Assembly: GCA_902494065.1 (NCBI GenBank)
Contig: CABURZ010000021.1
Span: 1 to 17,613, forward strand
Source of the DNA: an uncultured Sneathia sp.
GTDB lineage: Bacteria > Fusobacteriota > Fusobacteriia > Fusobacteriales > Leptotrichiaceae
Length of the DNA stretch: 17,613 bases
Direction of reading: 5' to 3'
The notes beneath the pieces were generated by a model. The model ran no database searches and was not told where the DNA came from. It saw nothing but the letters and a program-made list of their open reading frames with translations. Position 1 is the first letter of the stretch; every line of letters begins with the position of its first letter. Below, one piece after another: positions 10,035 through 17,529 of the stretch. A program made the position numbers and the translations under genes.

Positions 10035-10559
10035 ATGAAAAAAATGAAAGGGTTTGCGATGAAACGTATTGGCGAGGTAGGATTTATTGAAAAAGAAATA
10101 CCTTACTGTGGTCCTAATGACGCTATAATTAAACCTTTAGCTCTAGCTCCATGTACTTCTGATATACATACGGTATATAGCGGTGGAGTTGGTGAAAGAT
10201 TTGACATGATTTTAGGTCATGAAGCTTGTGGAGTAGTTGTAAGTGTTGGAGAATGTGTAAAACATTTTAAACCTAGTGATAAGGTATTAGTTACAGCTAT
10301 AACTCCTGAATGGAACTCCCTTGAAGCTCAAAATGGATTTAGTATGCATTCTGGTGGTATGCTTGCAGGTTGGAAATTTTCTAATATAAAAGATGGGGTC
10401 TTTGCAGAATATTTTCATGTAAACGATGCTGATGGAAACTTATGCATCATGCCTAAAGGTATGGATTATGGAGTTGCATGTATCCTACTTTTTATTTGTG
10501 TCAGCAGTGATGACACAAATTGCTTAATTAATTATACTATATTTTTTTCTACTTTGTAA
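10035..10559 (+). pseudogene. Truncated zinc-dependent (NADP-type) secondary alcohol dehydrogenase
   Basis: The translation matches the N-terminal GroES-like catalytic domain of the medium-chain, NADP-dependent isopropanol dehydrogenases such as the Thermoanaerobacter enzyme. Seen, numbering from the ATG at 10044, are MKGFAM, APCTSDIH with Cys37, ILGHE with His59 and Glu60 (three of the four catalytic zinc ligands), AITPEW, HSGGMLAGWKFSN and GVFAEYFHVNDADGNL. Similarity stops near residue 146 (GVACIL, about 10488). The next expected segment, with the fourth ligand Asp, and the whole Rossmann NADP domain (about 200 residues) are absent. The remaining codons form an unrelated tail up to TAA at 10557-10559. 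The family is about 350 residues, so this remnant should be inactive. ATG at 10035 and 10044 and GTG at 10026 are possible starts; 10035 has a weak AGAAGTG upstream. It is the only plus-strand gene here. Confidence 0.85.
10494..10520 (+). repeat. 10-bp perfect inverted repeat (hairpin) at the broken end of the dehydrogenase
   Basis: ATTTGTGTCA (10494-10503) and TGACACAAAT (10511-10520) are exact inverse complements around the 7-base loop GCAGTGA. It lies just past where alcohol dehydrogenase similarity ends. It could be a weak plus-strand terminator left from the original gene, because the following bases are T/A-rich (TTGCTTAATTAATT). There is no immediate T run, so it is not a classical one. 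It could also mark the recombination scar. Confidence 0.6.
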
Positions 10560-10592
10560 AATAGAAAAGTGCATAAATTACTTATACACTTT
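10558..10592 (-). terminator. Rho-independent terminator after malQ, probably bidirectional
   Basis: On the minus strand AAAGTGTATAA and TTATGCACTTT (10592-10566) form an 11-bp stem with one G-T pair around a 5-base loop. It is followed by TCTATTTT (10565-10558). The stem starts inside the malQ TAA stop. Read on the plus strand, the same stem is followed by ATTTATTT, so it could also stop transcription from the dehydrogenase remnant. This fits its position between convergent genes. A second, weaker hairpin (TTTTCTA/TAGAAAA, about 10544-10567) adjoins it. Confidence 0.75.
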
Positions 10593-12087
10593 ATTTATTT
10601 AATCTTGAATATATTTTATTAAATTCAAAAATTTTCTTTGCATTTTCATCTGTCAAATATTTTTCATCTAATCTAAATGTCCAGTTACCTAATGTTGATG
10701 GTAAATTCATCCTATAATCATTATTTAATCCAAAAAAGTCTTGTATTTGAGTTATTGCAATATTAGCTACACTACTCCATGCAGCACGCATTATACCCCA
10801 ATTATATCCTTCTTCTTCTGTTAAATTCAAATATCTTCTTGCAAATTCTAATTCACGAGAATCTTTTTTACATTCTATCCATCCTTGTAATGTATCACTA
10901 TCATGTGTACTACAATATACTGTCCAATTTCTCTCAATATTATGTGGTAAAAAGTCACTTTCATTGTCTGGATCAAATGCAAATTCTAAAACTTTCATTC
11001 CTGGAAATCCTGTATCATTTCTAAATTTTACTACTTCTTTAGTTGTATATCCTAAATCTTCTGCTATAATTTTAATGTTGCCTAATTTATTCTTTATTTC
11101 GTTAAATAACTCTATGCCAGGTCCTTTTACCCAACTACCTGGAGCTGCAGTCTTACTTCCTTTAGGTATAGCCCAATATGATTCAAAGCCTCTAAAATGA
11201 TCAATTCTCAACACATCTACTAGTACTAAGTTTTTCTTTATTCTATCTACCCACCATGAATAATTATCTTTTTTCATATATTCAAAGTTGTATGTTGGAT
11301 TTCCCCAAAGTTGACCTCCTTCAGAAAATGCATCTGGTGGACAGCCTCCAACTAAATCAAGGTTAAACTGAATTTTATCTGCCCAAACATCGCACGAGTC
11401 TTCAGCACAATATATAGGCATATCTCCTATAATCTCTATACCTTTTGAATTTACATATTTTTTTAGATTTAGGTATTGATTAAAAAATTCATATTGCATG
11501 AAATATTGAAAATCTATTTGTTCTTTAAGTACTTCTTTGTACTTTTGCATTGAAGAAGCTTTTCTTTCTTTTATATCTTCTTCCCATTCATACCATGGTT
11601 TCCCATTAAAATGTTCTTTTAATGCCATAAATAACGCATAATCATCTAGCCATTCTTTATTTTTCTCAACAAATTCATTTAATTTTGATTTCTCATTGAA
11701 TCTTTCAAATGCTTTTTTTAATACCTTATATCTATTTAAATATAGTTTACCATAATCAACTTTTAATTTATCTTCCCCAAAGTCTATTGTATCGTATTCT
11801 TCTTTTTTCAATAATCCCTTTTCAAATAAAATATCTAGGTCTATAAAATATGGATTACCTGCAAAAGATGAAAAAGATTGATATGGTGAATCTCCATAAC
11901 TTGTAGGTCCTAATGGTAAAATTTGCCAAAAGTGAAATCCTGCTTTTTTTAGAAAATCACAAAATTCATATGCTTTTTTCCCGAATGTTCCTATTCCGTA
12001 TTTTGATGGTAGTGAAGAAATATGCATTATAACACCGCTTTTTCTATCTGTATTAATTGCTTTATAATCATATTCTTTATCTATCAT
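10591..12087 (-). CDS. malQ: 4-alpha-glucanotransferase (amylomaltase), GH77
   Basis: MalQ transfers 1,4-alpha-glucan segments between maltodextrins, releasing glucose and building longer chains in the cytoplasm. It has 498 residues, the usual length for the short bacterial form. Motifs are SGVIMHISSLPSKYGIGTFG (17-36), WQILPLGPTSYGDSPYQSFSSFAGNP (54-79), GDMPIYCAEDSCDVWAD (221-237), VLRIDHFRGFESYW (292-305) with nucleophile Asp296, IIAEDLG (340-346) with acid/base Glu343, and THDSDTLQGW (394-403) with the third carboxylate. All catalytic residues are present. The ATG overlaps the lacI-type gene's stop (ATGA) after GAGGAGG. It is the last gene of the mal operon and is followed by a terminator. 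No glycogen phosphorylase or glucosidase lies nearby, so glucose and dextrin processing must be completed by genes elsewhere. Confidence 0.97.
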   Translation of the reverse strand: MIDKEYDYKAINTDRKSGVIMHISSLPSKYGIGTFGKKAYEFCDFLKKAGFHFWQILPLGPTSYGDSPYQSFSSFAGNPYFIDLDILFEKGLLKKEEYDTIDFGEDKLKVDYGKLYLNRYKVLKKAFERFNEKSKLNEFVEKNKEWLDDYALFMALKEHFNGKPWYEWEEDIKERKASSMQKYKEVLKEQIDFQYFMQYEFFNQYLNLKKYVNSKGIEIIGDMPIYCAEDSCDVWADKIQFNLDLVGGCPPDAFSEGGQLWGNPTYNFEYMKKDNYSWWVDRIKKNLVLVDVLRIDHFRGFESYWAIPKGSKTAAPGSWVKGPGIELFNEIKNKLGNIKIIAEDLGYTTKEVVKFRNDTGFPGMKVLEFAFDPDNESDFLPHNIERNWTVYCSTHDSDTLQGWIECKKDSRELEFARRYLNLTEEEGYNWGIMRAAWSSVANIAITQIQDFFGLNNDYRMNLPSTLGNWTFRLDEKYLTDENAKKIFEFNKIYSRLNK

Positions 12088-13076
12088 TTTCCCTCCTCAA
12101 TTATATATGCTTCAATTACTGCATGATTATTATTCATTTTTTGATTTTCTATTTTAGATATTAAAAGCTCACAAGCAGTTTTTCCTAATTTATCTACATT
12201 TATCTCTACCGTTGAAAACTTATAATTTGAAAATCTTCTAATATATGTATTATTAAATCCAGTAACTTTTATATCTTCTTTTTTTAAATCTTTACATGCT
12301 TTTAAACTAGCTATTGCTAGTATATCATCTGTAGTAACAATAGCTTCTATTTGTATATTTTCTTTCAAAAATTTTTTTATCAATTCATAGGCATGATCAA
12401 CATCAAATAAAGATTCTAGTACATATTCCTTTTTTATGCTTTTTTCATTCAATGCTTTTTTATACCCAATATATCTATAGTTTGTAACTTTTAAATCTTT
12501 AGGCCCCCCTAGAAAACAAATGTTTTCTCTACCTTGATCAATTAAGTTTTTTGTCATTGTATATGTTGCCTTAACATTATCGTTATCCACCCATATATAT
12601 TTATCTGTATTATTTGGCGTACCTATTATAGAAAATGGAACATTTAAATTATATAAATACTCTAATATGCTTTCATCATTATACGCACGCAAAAATATCA
12701 GTCCATCTACTCTTCTACTTCCAACCAAAAACTTAATATATTCTTTTTCTTCTTTTTCGTTATTAGCATGAATATACAAAGTATAATATTTATTTTGTAT
12801 TAAACAATCACTAATACAACTTAATACTTCCGAGAAGAAATTATTAGATAGCGGATCTATATCGTGAGAATTTAATACCACCCCTATAATTTTTGTACTA
12901 TTTTTAGTCAAACTTTGTGCTGTTGAATTAGGGATATAGTTCATTTCATCTATTATTTTTTGAACTTTTTCTTTAGTATCTATGCTAATAAGAGGGCTAT
13001 CAGCTATAACTCTTGAAACTGTTGCTGTACTAACTTGTGCAATTTTTGCAACATCAGCTAAAGTCACTCTATCCAC
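12084..13076 (-). CDS. LacI family transcriptional regulator, probable maltose operon repressor
   Basis: This 330-residue regulator has an N-terminal helix-turn-helix, VTLADVAKIAQVSTATVSRVI (4-24), and the hinge NYIPNSTAQSLTKN (46-59). A periplasmic-binding-protein-like effector domain (62-330) shows IIGVVLNS, RRVDGLIFL, ICFLGGP, AIVTTDDILAIASL and KVTGFNN. The start codon is GTG at 13076-13074, with AGGAG nine bases upstream overlapping the TAG stop of the transporter ATPase gene. No ATG start with a site competes. Its place between the ATPase and malQ, in the same transcript, suggests that it senses maltose or maltodextrin and controls this operon, including itself. That role is inferred from context (MalR-like). 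Its operator is not visible, because the operon promoter lies outside the window. Confidence 0.92.
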   Translation of the reverse strand: MDRVTLADVAKIAQVSTATVSRVIADSPLISIDTKEKVQKIIDEMNYIPNSTAQSLTKNSTKIIGVVLNSHDIDPLSNNFFSEVLSCISDCLIQNKYYTLYIHANNEKEEKEYIKFLVGSRRVDGLIFLRAYNDESILEYLYNLNVPFSIIGTPNNTDKYIWVDNDNVKATYTMTKNLIDQGRENICFLGGPKDLKVTNYRYIGYKKALNEKSIKKEYVLESLFDVDHAYELIKKFLKENIQIEAIVTTDDILAIASLKACKDLKKEDIKVTGFNNTYIRRFSNYKFSTVEINVDKLGKTACELLISKIENQKMNNNHAVIEAYIIEEGK

Positions 13077-13088
13077 TTTTTACTACTC

Positions 13089-14156
13089 CTATATTCTATT
13101 TCCTTCTTCATTGAAGTAATGAAGTGCTTCTGTTTCAAATGTAAAATGATGTGTTTCTCCAACTTGATACTTATAATAACTTGGAACTGTAATTATTAAT
13201 TGTGTATCATCCTCTAATTTTACATATAAAGCTTTTTCTTTACCTAACATTTCTATAACATCGATTTTTGCTGTTATACTATTTTCATTATTTCCTTCAC
13301 TTAAAAATCTTTCACTTCTTATACCTACTGTAACTTTTTGTCCTTCATAAGCTTTTATTCTTTCTTCTGGATTAATTTCTACTACTCCACTATTACTTAC
13401 AAATTTTCCATTTTTAATAGTTCCCTCTATTACATTCATAGTAGGTGATCCTATAAATTTAGCAACAAATAAATTAGCTGGTTTATTATAGAATTCTTCT
13501 GGTTTACCAAATTGTTGAATTACACCTTTATCTAATAAACAAATTTTTGTACCCATAGTCATTGCTTCTGTTTGGTCGTGTGTTACATAAATTGAAGTTG
13601 TACCTAAACTTTGGTGTATTCTTACTAATTCAACTCTCATGTGTTCTCTTAATTTTGCATCTAAGTTAGATAATGGTTCGTCCATTAAGAATACTGCTGG
13701 TTTTCTAACTATAGCACGTCCTAGTGCAACCCTTTGTCTTTGCCCACCTGAAATATCTGATGGTTTTGAGTATAAATATTTTTCTATTTGTAATATTTTA
13801 GCCGCTTCTAGTACTCTTTCATGTATTATTCTTTTATCCATTTTTCTCATAGCTAATGAGAAAGCCATATTATCATAAACTGTCATATGAGGATATAGGG
13901 CATAGCTTTGGAATACCATAGCTATATTTCTATCCTTTGATGCAACTTTATTCATTAATTTCCCATTAAATAAAAGTTCACCTTCAGTAATTGAGTTTAA
14001 TCCTGCTATCATTCTAAGTAATGTTGATTTTCCACAACCAGATGGTCCTAATATTATACAGAAATCTTTGCTTTCTATTTCAAGATTTATATTTCTTATA
14101 GTAAATTCTTCTCTACCTTCATATTTTTTACCAATATTTTTCAATTCTACTTTCAT
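13089..14156 (-). CDS. Sugar ABC transporter ATP-binding protein (MsmK/MalK/UgpC type)
   Basis: This cytoplasmic ATPase powers the MalF/MalG permeases. It has 355 residues: an ATPase domain with Walker A GPSGCGKST (37-45), Q-loop Gln83 (VFQSYALYPHMTV), signature ISGGQRQR (135-142), Walker B VFLMDEP (155-161) with Glu160, and His193 in VTHDQTEAMTMG. A C-terminal regulatory TOBE/OB-like domain (about 235-355) contains FIGSPTMNVIEG and GIRSERF. The family ranges from about 350 to 380 residues. It follows malG by six bases with AAAGGAT as ribosome site. The C-terminal domain is of the kind shared by MalK and MsmK, and the sequence alone does not say whether it also serves other sugar transporters, as MsmK does in streptococci. 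Confidence 0.95.
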   Translation of the reverse strand: MKVELKNIGKKYEGREEFTIRNINLEIESKDFCIILGPSGCGKSTLLRMIAGLNSITEGELLFNGKLMNKVASKDRNIAMVFQSYALYPHMTVYDNMAFSLAMRKMDKRIIHERVLEAAKILQIEKYLYSKPSDISGGQRQRVALGRAIVRKPAVFLMDEPLSNLDAKLREHMRVELVRIHQSLGTTSIYVTHDQTEAMTMGTKICLLDKGVIQQFGKPEEFYNKPANLFVAKFIGSPTMNVIEGTIKNGKFVSNSGVVEINPEERIKAYEGQKVTVGIRSERFLSEGNNENSITAKIDVIEMLGKEKALYVKLEDDTQLIITVPSYYKYQVGETHHFTFETEALHYFNEEGNRI

Positions 14157-14162
14157 ATATTT

Positions 14163-15059
14163 CTATCCTTTCACTGATCCACTTGATAAACCTGAAACTA
14201 ATTGTTTTTGTAGGATTATAAACAATAGCACTATAGGTATGGCTGTTAATAATCCACCTGCAGCAAATACAGGTTCTAGTTTTGTTCTTTCATCACCTAT
14301 TAATGTAAATAATCCTGCTGCTAATGTATAACTCTTTGGTGAAGTTAACAATACTTTAGGTAATAGATAATCCATAAATGGACCTATAAATGACCAAAGA
14401 GCAATTATTGCTATCATAGGTTTTGCAATAGGTAATATTATTAGTCTATACACTTGCATATTTGAGCAACCTTCCATTTTAGCTGCTTCATCTAATTCTA
14501 CTGAAATTGAATCTATATATCCTTTAAGTATAAAGGTATTACCTGCAACTCCTCCTATAGAATATATTAATATTAACATCATAGTTCTTGTGAAAAGTGG
14601 AAATATAGCTTCAACTATTGAATGTATTGTGTAATATGCTGCAATTCCAGCAAAAGCTGGTATTACTTGTATAAGCATTATTCCCATAAGTGAGCCTTTT
14701 TTACCCTTAAATCTAAATCTTGAATATACATACCCTGTGTAACTTACTATTATTAAAGTAATTATCGCAGTTAATGTAGCTATAACTATAGTATTTACTA
14801 CCCATCTTAAGAATAGTGTTTGCTTAAACAAAATTTCAAATTGTTTAAATGAAAATTTAAAATCTGAACCTACTATTATATACTTTGATTGAAGTCCATT
14901 AAATGAAGATACTACCATAATCAATAATGGAGTTATGATCAACAATGCCCAAATAATAAGTATTATATAGCTTATAGTCAACCCTATCTTACCTGAAAGT
15001 GTTAAAGGTGGCTTATCTGATAAATATAAATTAGAATTTTTCATTTTTTTATTTGCCAT
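14163..15059 (-). CDS. malG: Maltose/maltodextrin ABC transporter permease, MalG type
   Basis: This is the second membrane subunit of the importer. Its 298 residues carry six hydrophobic segments (about 25-50, 86-110, 123-143, 157-178, 213-232, 265-285). The EAA loop that docks on the ATPase is present as DEAAKMEGCSNMQVYRLIILP (190-210). Typical MalG features are the extracytoplasmic stretch after helix 1 (SSFNGLQ, FEILFKQTLFLRWVVNTIVIA) and the C-terminal ending QKQLVSGLSSGSVKG, which matches the conserved MalG tail that reaches into the partner complex. The ATG overlaps the malF stop by one base (TAATG) with AAGGAGG upstream. Confidence 0.94.
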   Translation of the reverse strand: MANKKMKNSNLYLSDKPPLTLSGKIGLTISYIILIIWALLIITPLLIMVVSSFNGLQSKYIIVGSDFKFSFKQFEILFKQTLFLRWVVNTIVIATLTAIITLIIVSYTGYVYSRFRFKGKKGSLMGIMLIQVIPAFAGIAAYYTIHSIVEAIFPLFTRTMMLILIYSIGGVAGNTFILKGYIDSISVELDEAAKMEGCSNMQVYRLIILPIAKPMIAIIALWSFIGPFMDYLLPKVLLTSPKSYTLAAGLFTLIGDERTKLEPVFAAGGLLTAIPIVLLFIILQKQLVSGLSSGSVKG

Positions 15060-17077
15060 TATTTTTCCTCCTTAAACGCTTTAGAATTCTTAAATCCTAT
15101 ATAAGCAAATACCATTAATCCTAGTGATATAAATATTGTAATTGCTGCTCCTATTGATTGATATTGCTTTTCTATAGTTAATTTATATATATATGATATA
15201 AGTAGATCTGTACTTCCAGCTATATTCCCAAATTTACTTGGATCAAATGGCCCTCCACCATTAAATAAGTAAATAATAGAGAAGTTATTAAAGTTAAATG
15301 TATATTGCCCTATAAGTAGTGGTGCTGTTTGGAATAACACTAAAGGTAGTGTAATTTTACTTAATTTTTGCCATCCTGTAGCTCCATCAATTTCTGCTGC
15401 TTCATATAAATCAGCTGGTATTCCTTGTAAGACTCCTGTTGATAGTAGGAATATATATGAACTTCCAAGCCATGTTTGCAAGAAAATTAAAGCAACTCTA
15501 GTTAAATTAGCATTATTTTTTATAGCCCAAGTTCCACCAAAAATTGATTCTAATAATTTAGTTATTTGTCCATTAGATGATGACATAATACTAAAGAACA
15601 TTATTGTTATAAATGCAGGAACTGCCCACGGCAATAGATAAATTGTTCTAATTAGTCCCTTACCTTTTATTCTATCATTATGTGCTAATAGTGCTAACAT
15701 AAATCCTACACCTATTGAAAGTGTACTAGAACCTAATGTCCAAATAATTGTCCATCCTAATATTAACCAGAATGGTCCTCCTGCAATTCCTTTACCTTCT
15801 ATTAATAATTTATAATTTTCTAAACCTACCCAAGCAAATTTAGATTGATGGTTAGGATCCATACCTGCAAATGATAATAATATAGTTGTACATATAGGTA
15901 ATATTACTATAAATAGTAATAAAATACCTGTAGAAATTGTAACTATATATGGGAATCCATCATCTTGTATACTAGTAATAATTTCAAATGTTGTCTTAGG
16001 TCTTATTCCTTTTAATTTAGCCTTTATTACACTCATACTATCATGGAATGCTGTGTACATTATAGCTATACTTAAAAGTATAAGCATTATTGCAACTATA
16101 CCTTCTATCATAAATATCATAGATTTATCTAATTTTTTAGCTCCACGTGCTAGAGTGTATAACCCATATATACCTTTACCTCTATAATTACCATAACCTA
16201 GTGAATAAGGAATTGCAGCTAAGTAAATAAATATAGTTCCTATGAAAAACATTATTGCCTTTATATATTGTTTATTTAAAATTTGACCTAAACCAGGTAA
16301 TATTATCGATAAAAATGGTACAAACTTATTTACACTTTCTACTTCCACAGGAGTTTTTCTAATAATATCCGACATATCTTGTTGCAAAATCTTGTATTTT
16401 GAATCCACTTCAACTGAAGTAATATACTTTGCAACTCTTATTCTACTTTTTAAATCTTCACTAGGAATTTCTAATTTTAATACTTCTTCCTTATCTTTTA
16501 GTGCCTTATTTAATTGGCTTATTTCTTCTTTATATGCTTTATCTGAGATATTTCCTTCATCTCTACTTTGTTTTAACTTTTCTTTATTTTTCTCTAATTC
16601 TTTTTTTAGTTCTTCTTTTTTTCCTTCAAAAATCTTTTTAGCTTTTTCATCTTCTTCTTTATTTAAAGAGTTAAGTTTTTTTACCAAAGATTCTTTTTCA
16701 CAAATTGTAGAAACATAAAGATCTATTATACCAGGTAATCTTTCTGCTTTCAACTTATTAGTAAAATATTCTAATTCTGCATCATAACTTAATTCTACAA
16801 ATTCATGGTAAAAGTCTTTTTTAGCTTTTGCTTCTAAAAGCTCTATTCTAAATTTTGTTTCTTTAGAATCGCATGCCTTTTTATATTCATTTTTTTTGTT
16901 ATTTGATTCTATTTTTAAATTTTTCAAAAATTCTTTTTCCTTATTTAAAAATAAATCTAATTTTTTCATGTACGGGTGATTGTTTTTATCAACCTTTGCT
17001 CCTAAAGCTTTATCTTTTAAGTAAAGGTTTTTTCTAACATGGGCATTACCAATACTATCATAAACAAATTCGTCCAT
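15059..17077 (-). CDS. malF: Maltose/maltodextrin ABC transporter permease, MalF type, with long N-terminal coiled-coil extension
   Basis: This is the first membrane subunit of the sugar importer. The conserved permease core spans about 370-672, with the EAA loop LYEAAEIDGATGWQKLSKITLPL at 557-579 and the MalF-like segments TIYLLPWAVPAF, FLQTWLGSSY and GGGPFDPS. Before it, residues 252-345 hold SIILPGLGQILNKQYIKAI and two to three membrane segments, a module I recall from MalF of low-GC bacteria. The first 250 residues are unusual: soluble and highly charged, with two likely coiled-coil stretches (about 45-115 and 125-205, rich in KEELKKELEKNKEKLKQ-type repeats). At 672 residues it is far longer than the roughly 430 of Gram-positive MalF or the roughly 514 of E. 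coli. The reading frame is continuous. Internal Met235 (16375) lacks a ribosome site, while the ATG at 17077 has AAAGGATG, so the extension is probably translated. Confidence 0.92.
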   Translation of the reverse strand: MDEFVYDSIGNAHVRKNLYLKDKALGAKVDKNNHPYMKKLDLFLNKEKEFLKNLKIESNNKKNEYKKACDSKETKFRIELLEAKAKKDFYHEFVELSYDAELEYFTNKLKAERLPGIIDLYVSTICEKESLVKKLNSLNKEEDEKAKKIFEGKKEELKKELEKNKEKLKQSRDEGNISDKAYKEEISQLNKALKDKEEVLKLEIPSEDLKSRIRVAKYITSVEVDSKYKILQQDMSDIIRKTPVEVESVNKFVPFLSIILPGLGQILNKQYIKAIMFFIGTIFIYLAAIPYSLGYGNYRGKGIYGLYTLARGAKKLDKSMIFMIEGIVAIMLILLSIAIMYTAFHDSMSVIKAKLKGIRPKTTFEIITSIQDDGFPYIVTISTGILLLFIVILPICTTILLSFAGMDPNHQSKFAWVGLENYKLLIEGKGIAGGPFWLILGWTIIWTLGSSTLSIGVGFMLALLAHNDRIKGKGLIRTIYLLPWAVPAFITIMFFSIMSSSNGQITKLLESIFGGTWAIKNNANLTRVALIFLQTWLGSSYIFLLSTGVLQGIPADLYEAAEIDGATGWQKLSKITLPLVLFQTAPLLIGQYTFNFNNFSIIYLFNGGGPFDPSKFGNIAGSTDLLISYIYKLTIEKQYQSIGAAITIFISLGLMVFAYIGFKNSKAFKEEK

Positions 17078-17078
17078 A

Positions 17079-17480
17079 TCATTTCATCCTTTCTTTAAAT
17101 ACAATTATCCATATCAATAATATTATTTGTGTTATTATACTTAGAAAATAGAATAAGGTTTCTTGCGGATATACAAAAATTTTAAATAAAATATTTGATA
17201 TTATAAGCAATGAAAATATCCCTTTATATAATAGATTAATTCTTAGCTTTTCATTAAAATAGTAATTATATACATTAAATATAATATACAAAATAACAGA
17301 ACTCATATAATTTAACATTTGACTTGTTACATAATCATTCAAGCTTGCTCCCGTTCTTTTATAGAACGCTTCATACAACTCTATACTTTTTACTAAATAA
17401 AAACTATTTAACGTTTCAAATACTATTATGCAAAAGGATATTAGCATAAAGCCTATTAAAGTTTTTTTACCTAATTTCAT
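17079..17480 (-). CDS. Small four-helix membrane protein of unknown function, 133 aa
   Basis: I do not recognise the family. It has four predicted membrane segments (about 8-30, 57-75, 84-104, 108-128) joined by short loops, the longest (31-56) containing YKRTGASLNDYVTSQ. Basic residues at both ends (MKLGKK, KERMK) suggest both termini lie in the cytoplasm. No catalytic motif is seen. It lies between the binding-protein gene and malF: AAGGGG is five bases before its ATG, and its TGA lies one base before the malF start. It is therefore probably cotranscribed and may assist or regulate the sugar transporter. That function is inferred from position only. Confidence 0.8.
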   Translation of the reverse strand: MKLGKKTLIGFMLISFCIIVFETLNSFYLVKSIELYEAFYKRTGASLNDYVTSQMLNYMSSVILYIIFNVYNYYFNEKLRINLLYKGIFSLLIISNILFKIFVYPQETLFYFLSIITQIILLIWIIVFKERMK

Positions 17481-17498
17481 ATTTCCCCTTTTTAAATT

Positions 17499-17526
17499 TA
17501 AAGTAGGTGCAATTGCACCTACTTTA
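17499..17526 (-). terminator. Perfect 12-bp-stem hairpin between malE and the downstream transporter genes
   Basis: TAAAGTAGGTGC and GCACCTACTTTA pair perfectly around the tetraloop AATT. The hairpin starts three bases after the malE-like stop and ends about 18 bases before the next start. After it the minus strand reads AATTTAAAAAGG, so there is no clean U run. It probably acts as a partial terminator or as a 3' stabiliser that gives more binding protein than permease, as known for other binding-protein operons. Whether it terminates cannot be told from sequence. As a perfect DNA palindrome it could also be a protein-binding site. Confidence 0.7.
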
Positions 17527-17529
17527 GTT

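Noticed and set aside
16375..17077. The MalF N-terminal region as a separate gene from the permease
   Set aside because: The frame is open without a stop, and the candidate internal start at Met235 is preceded by CAACAAGAT with no Shine-Dalgarno site.
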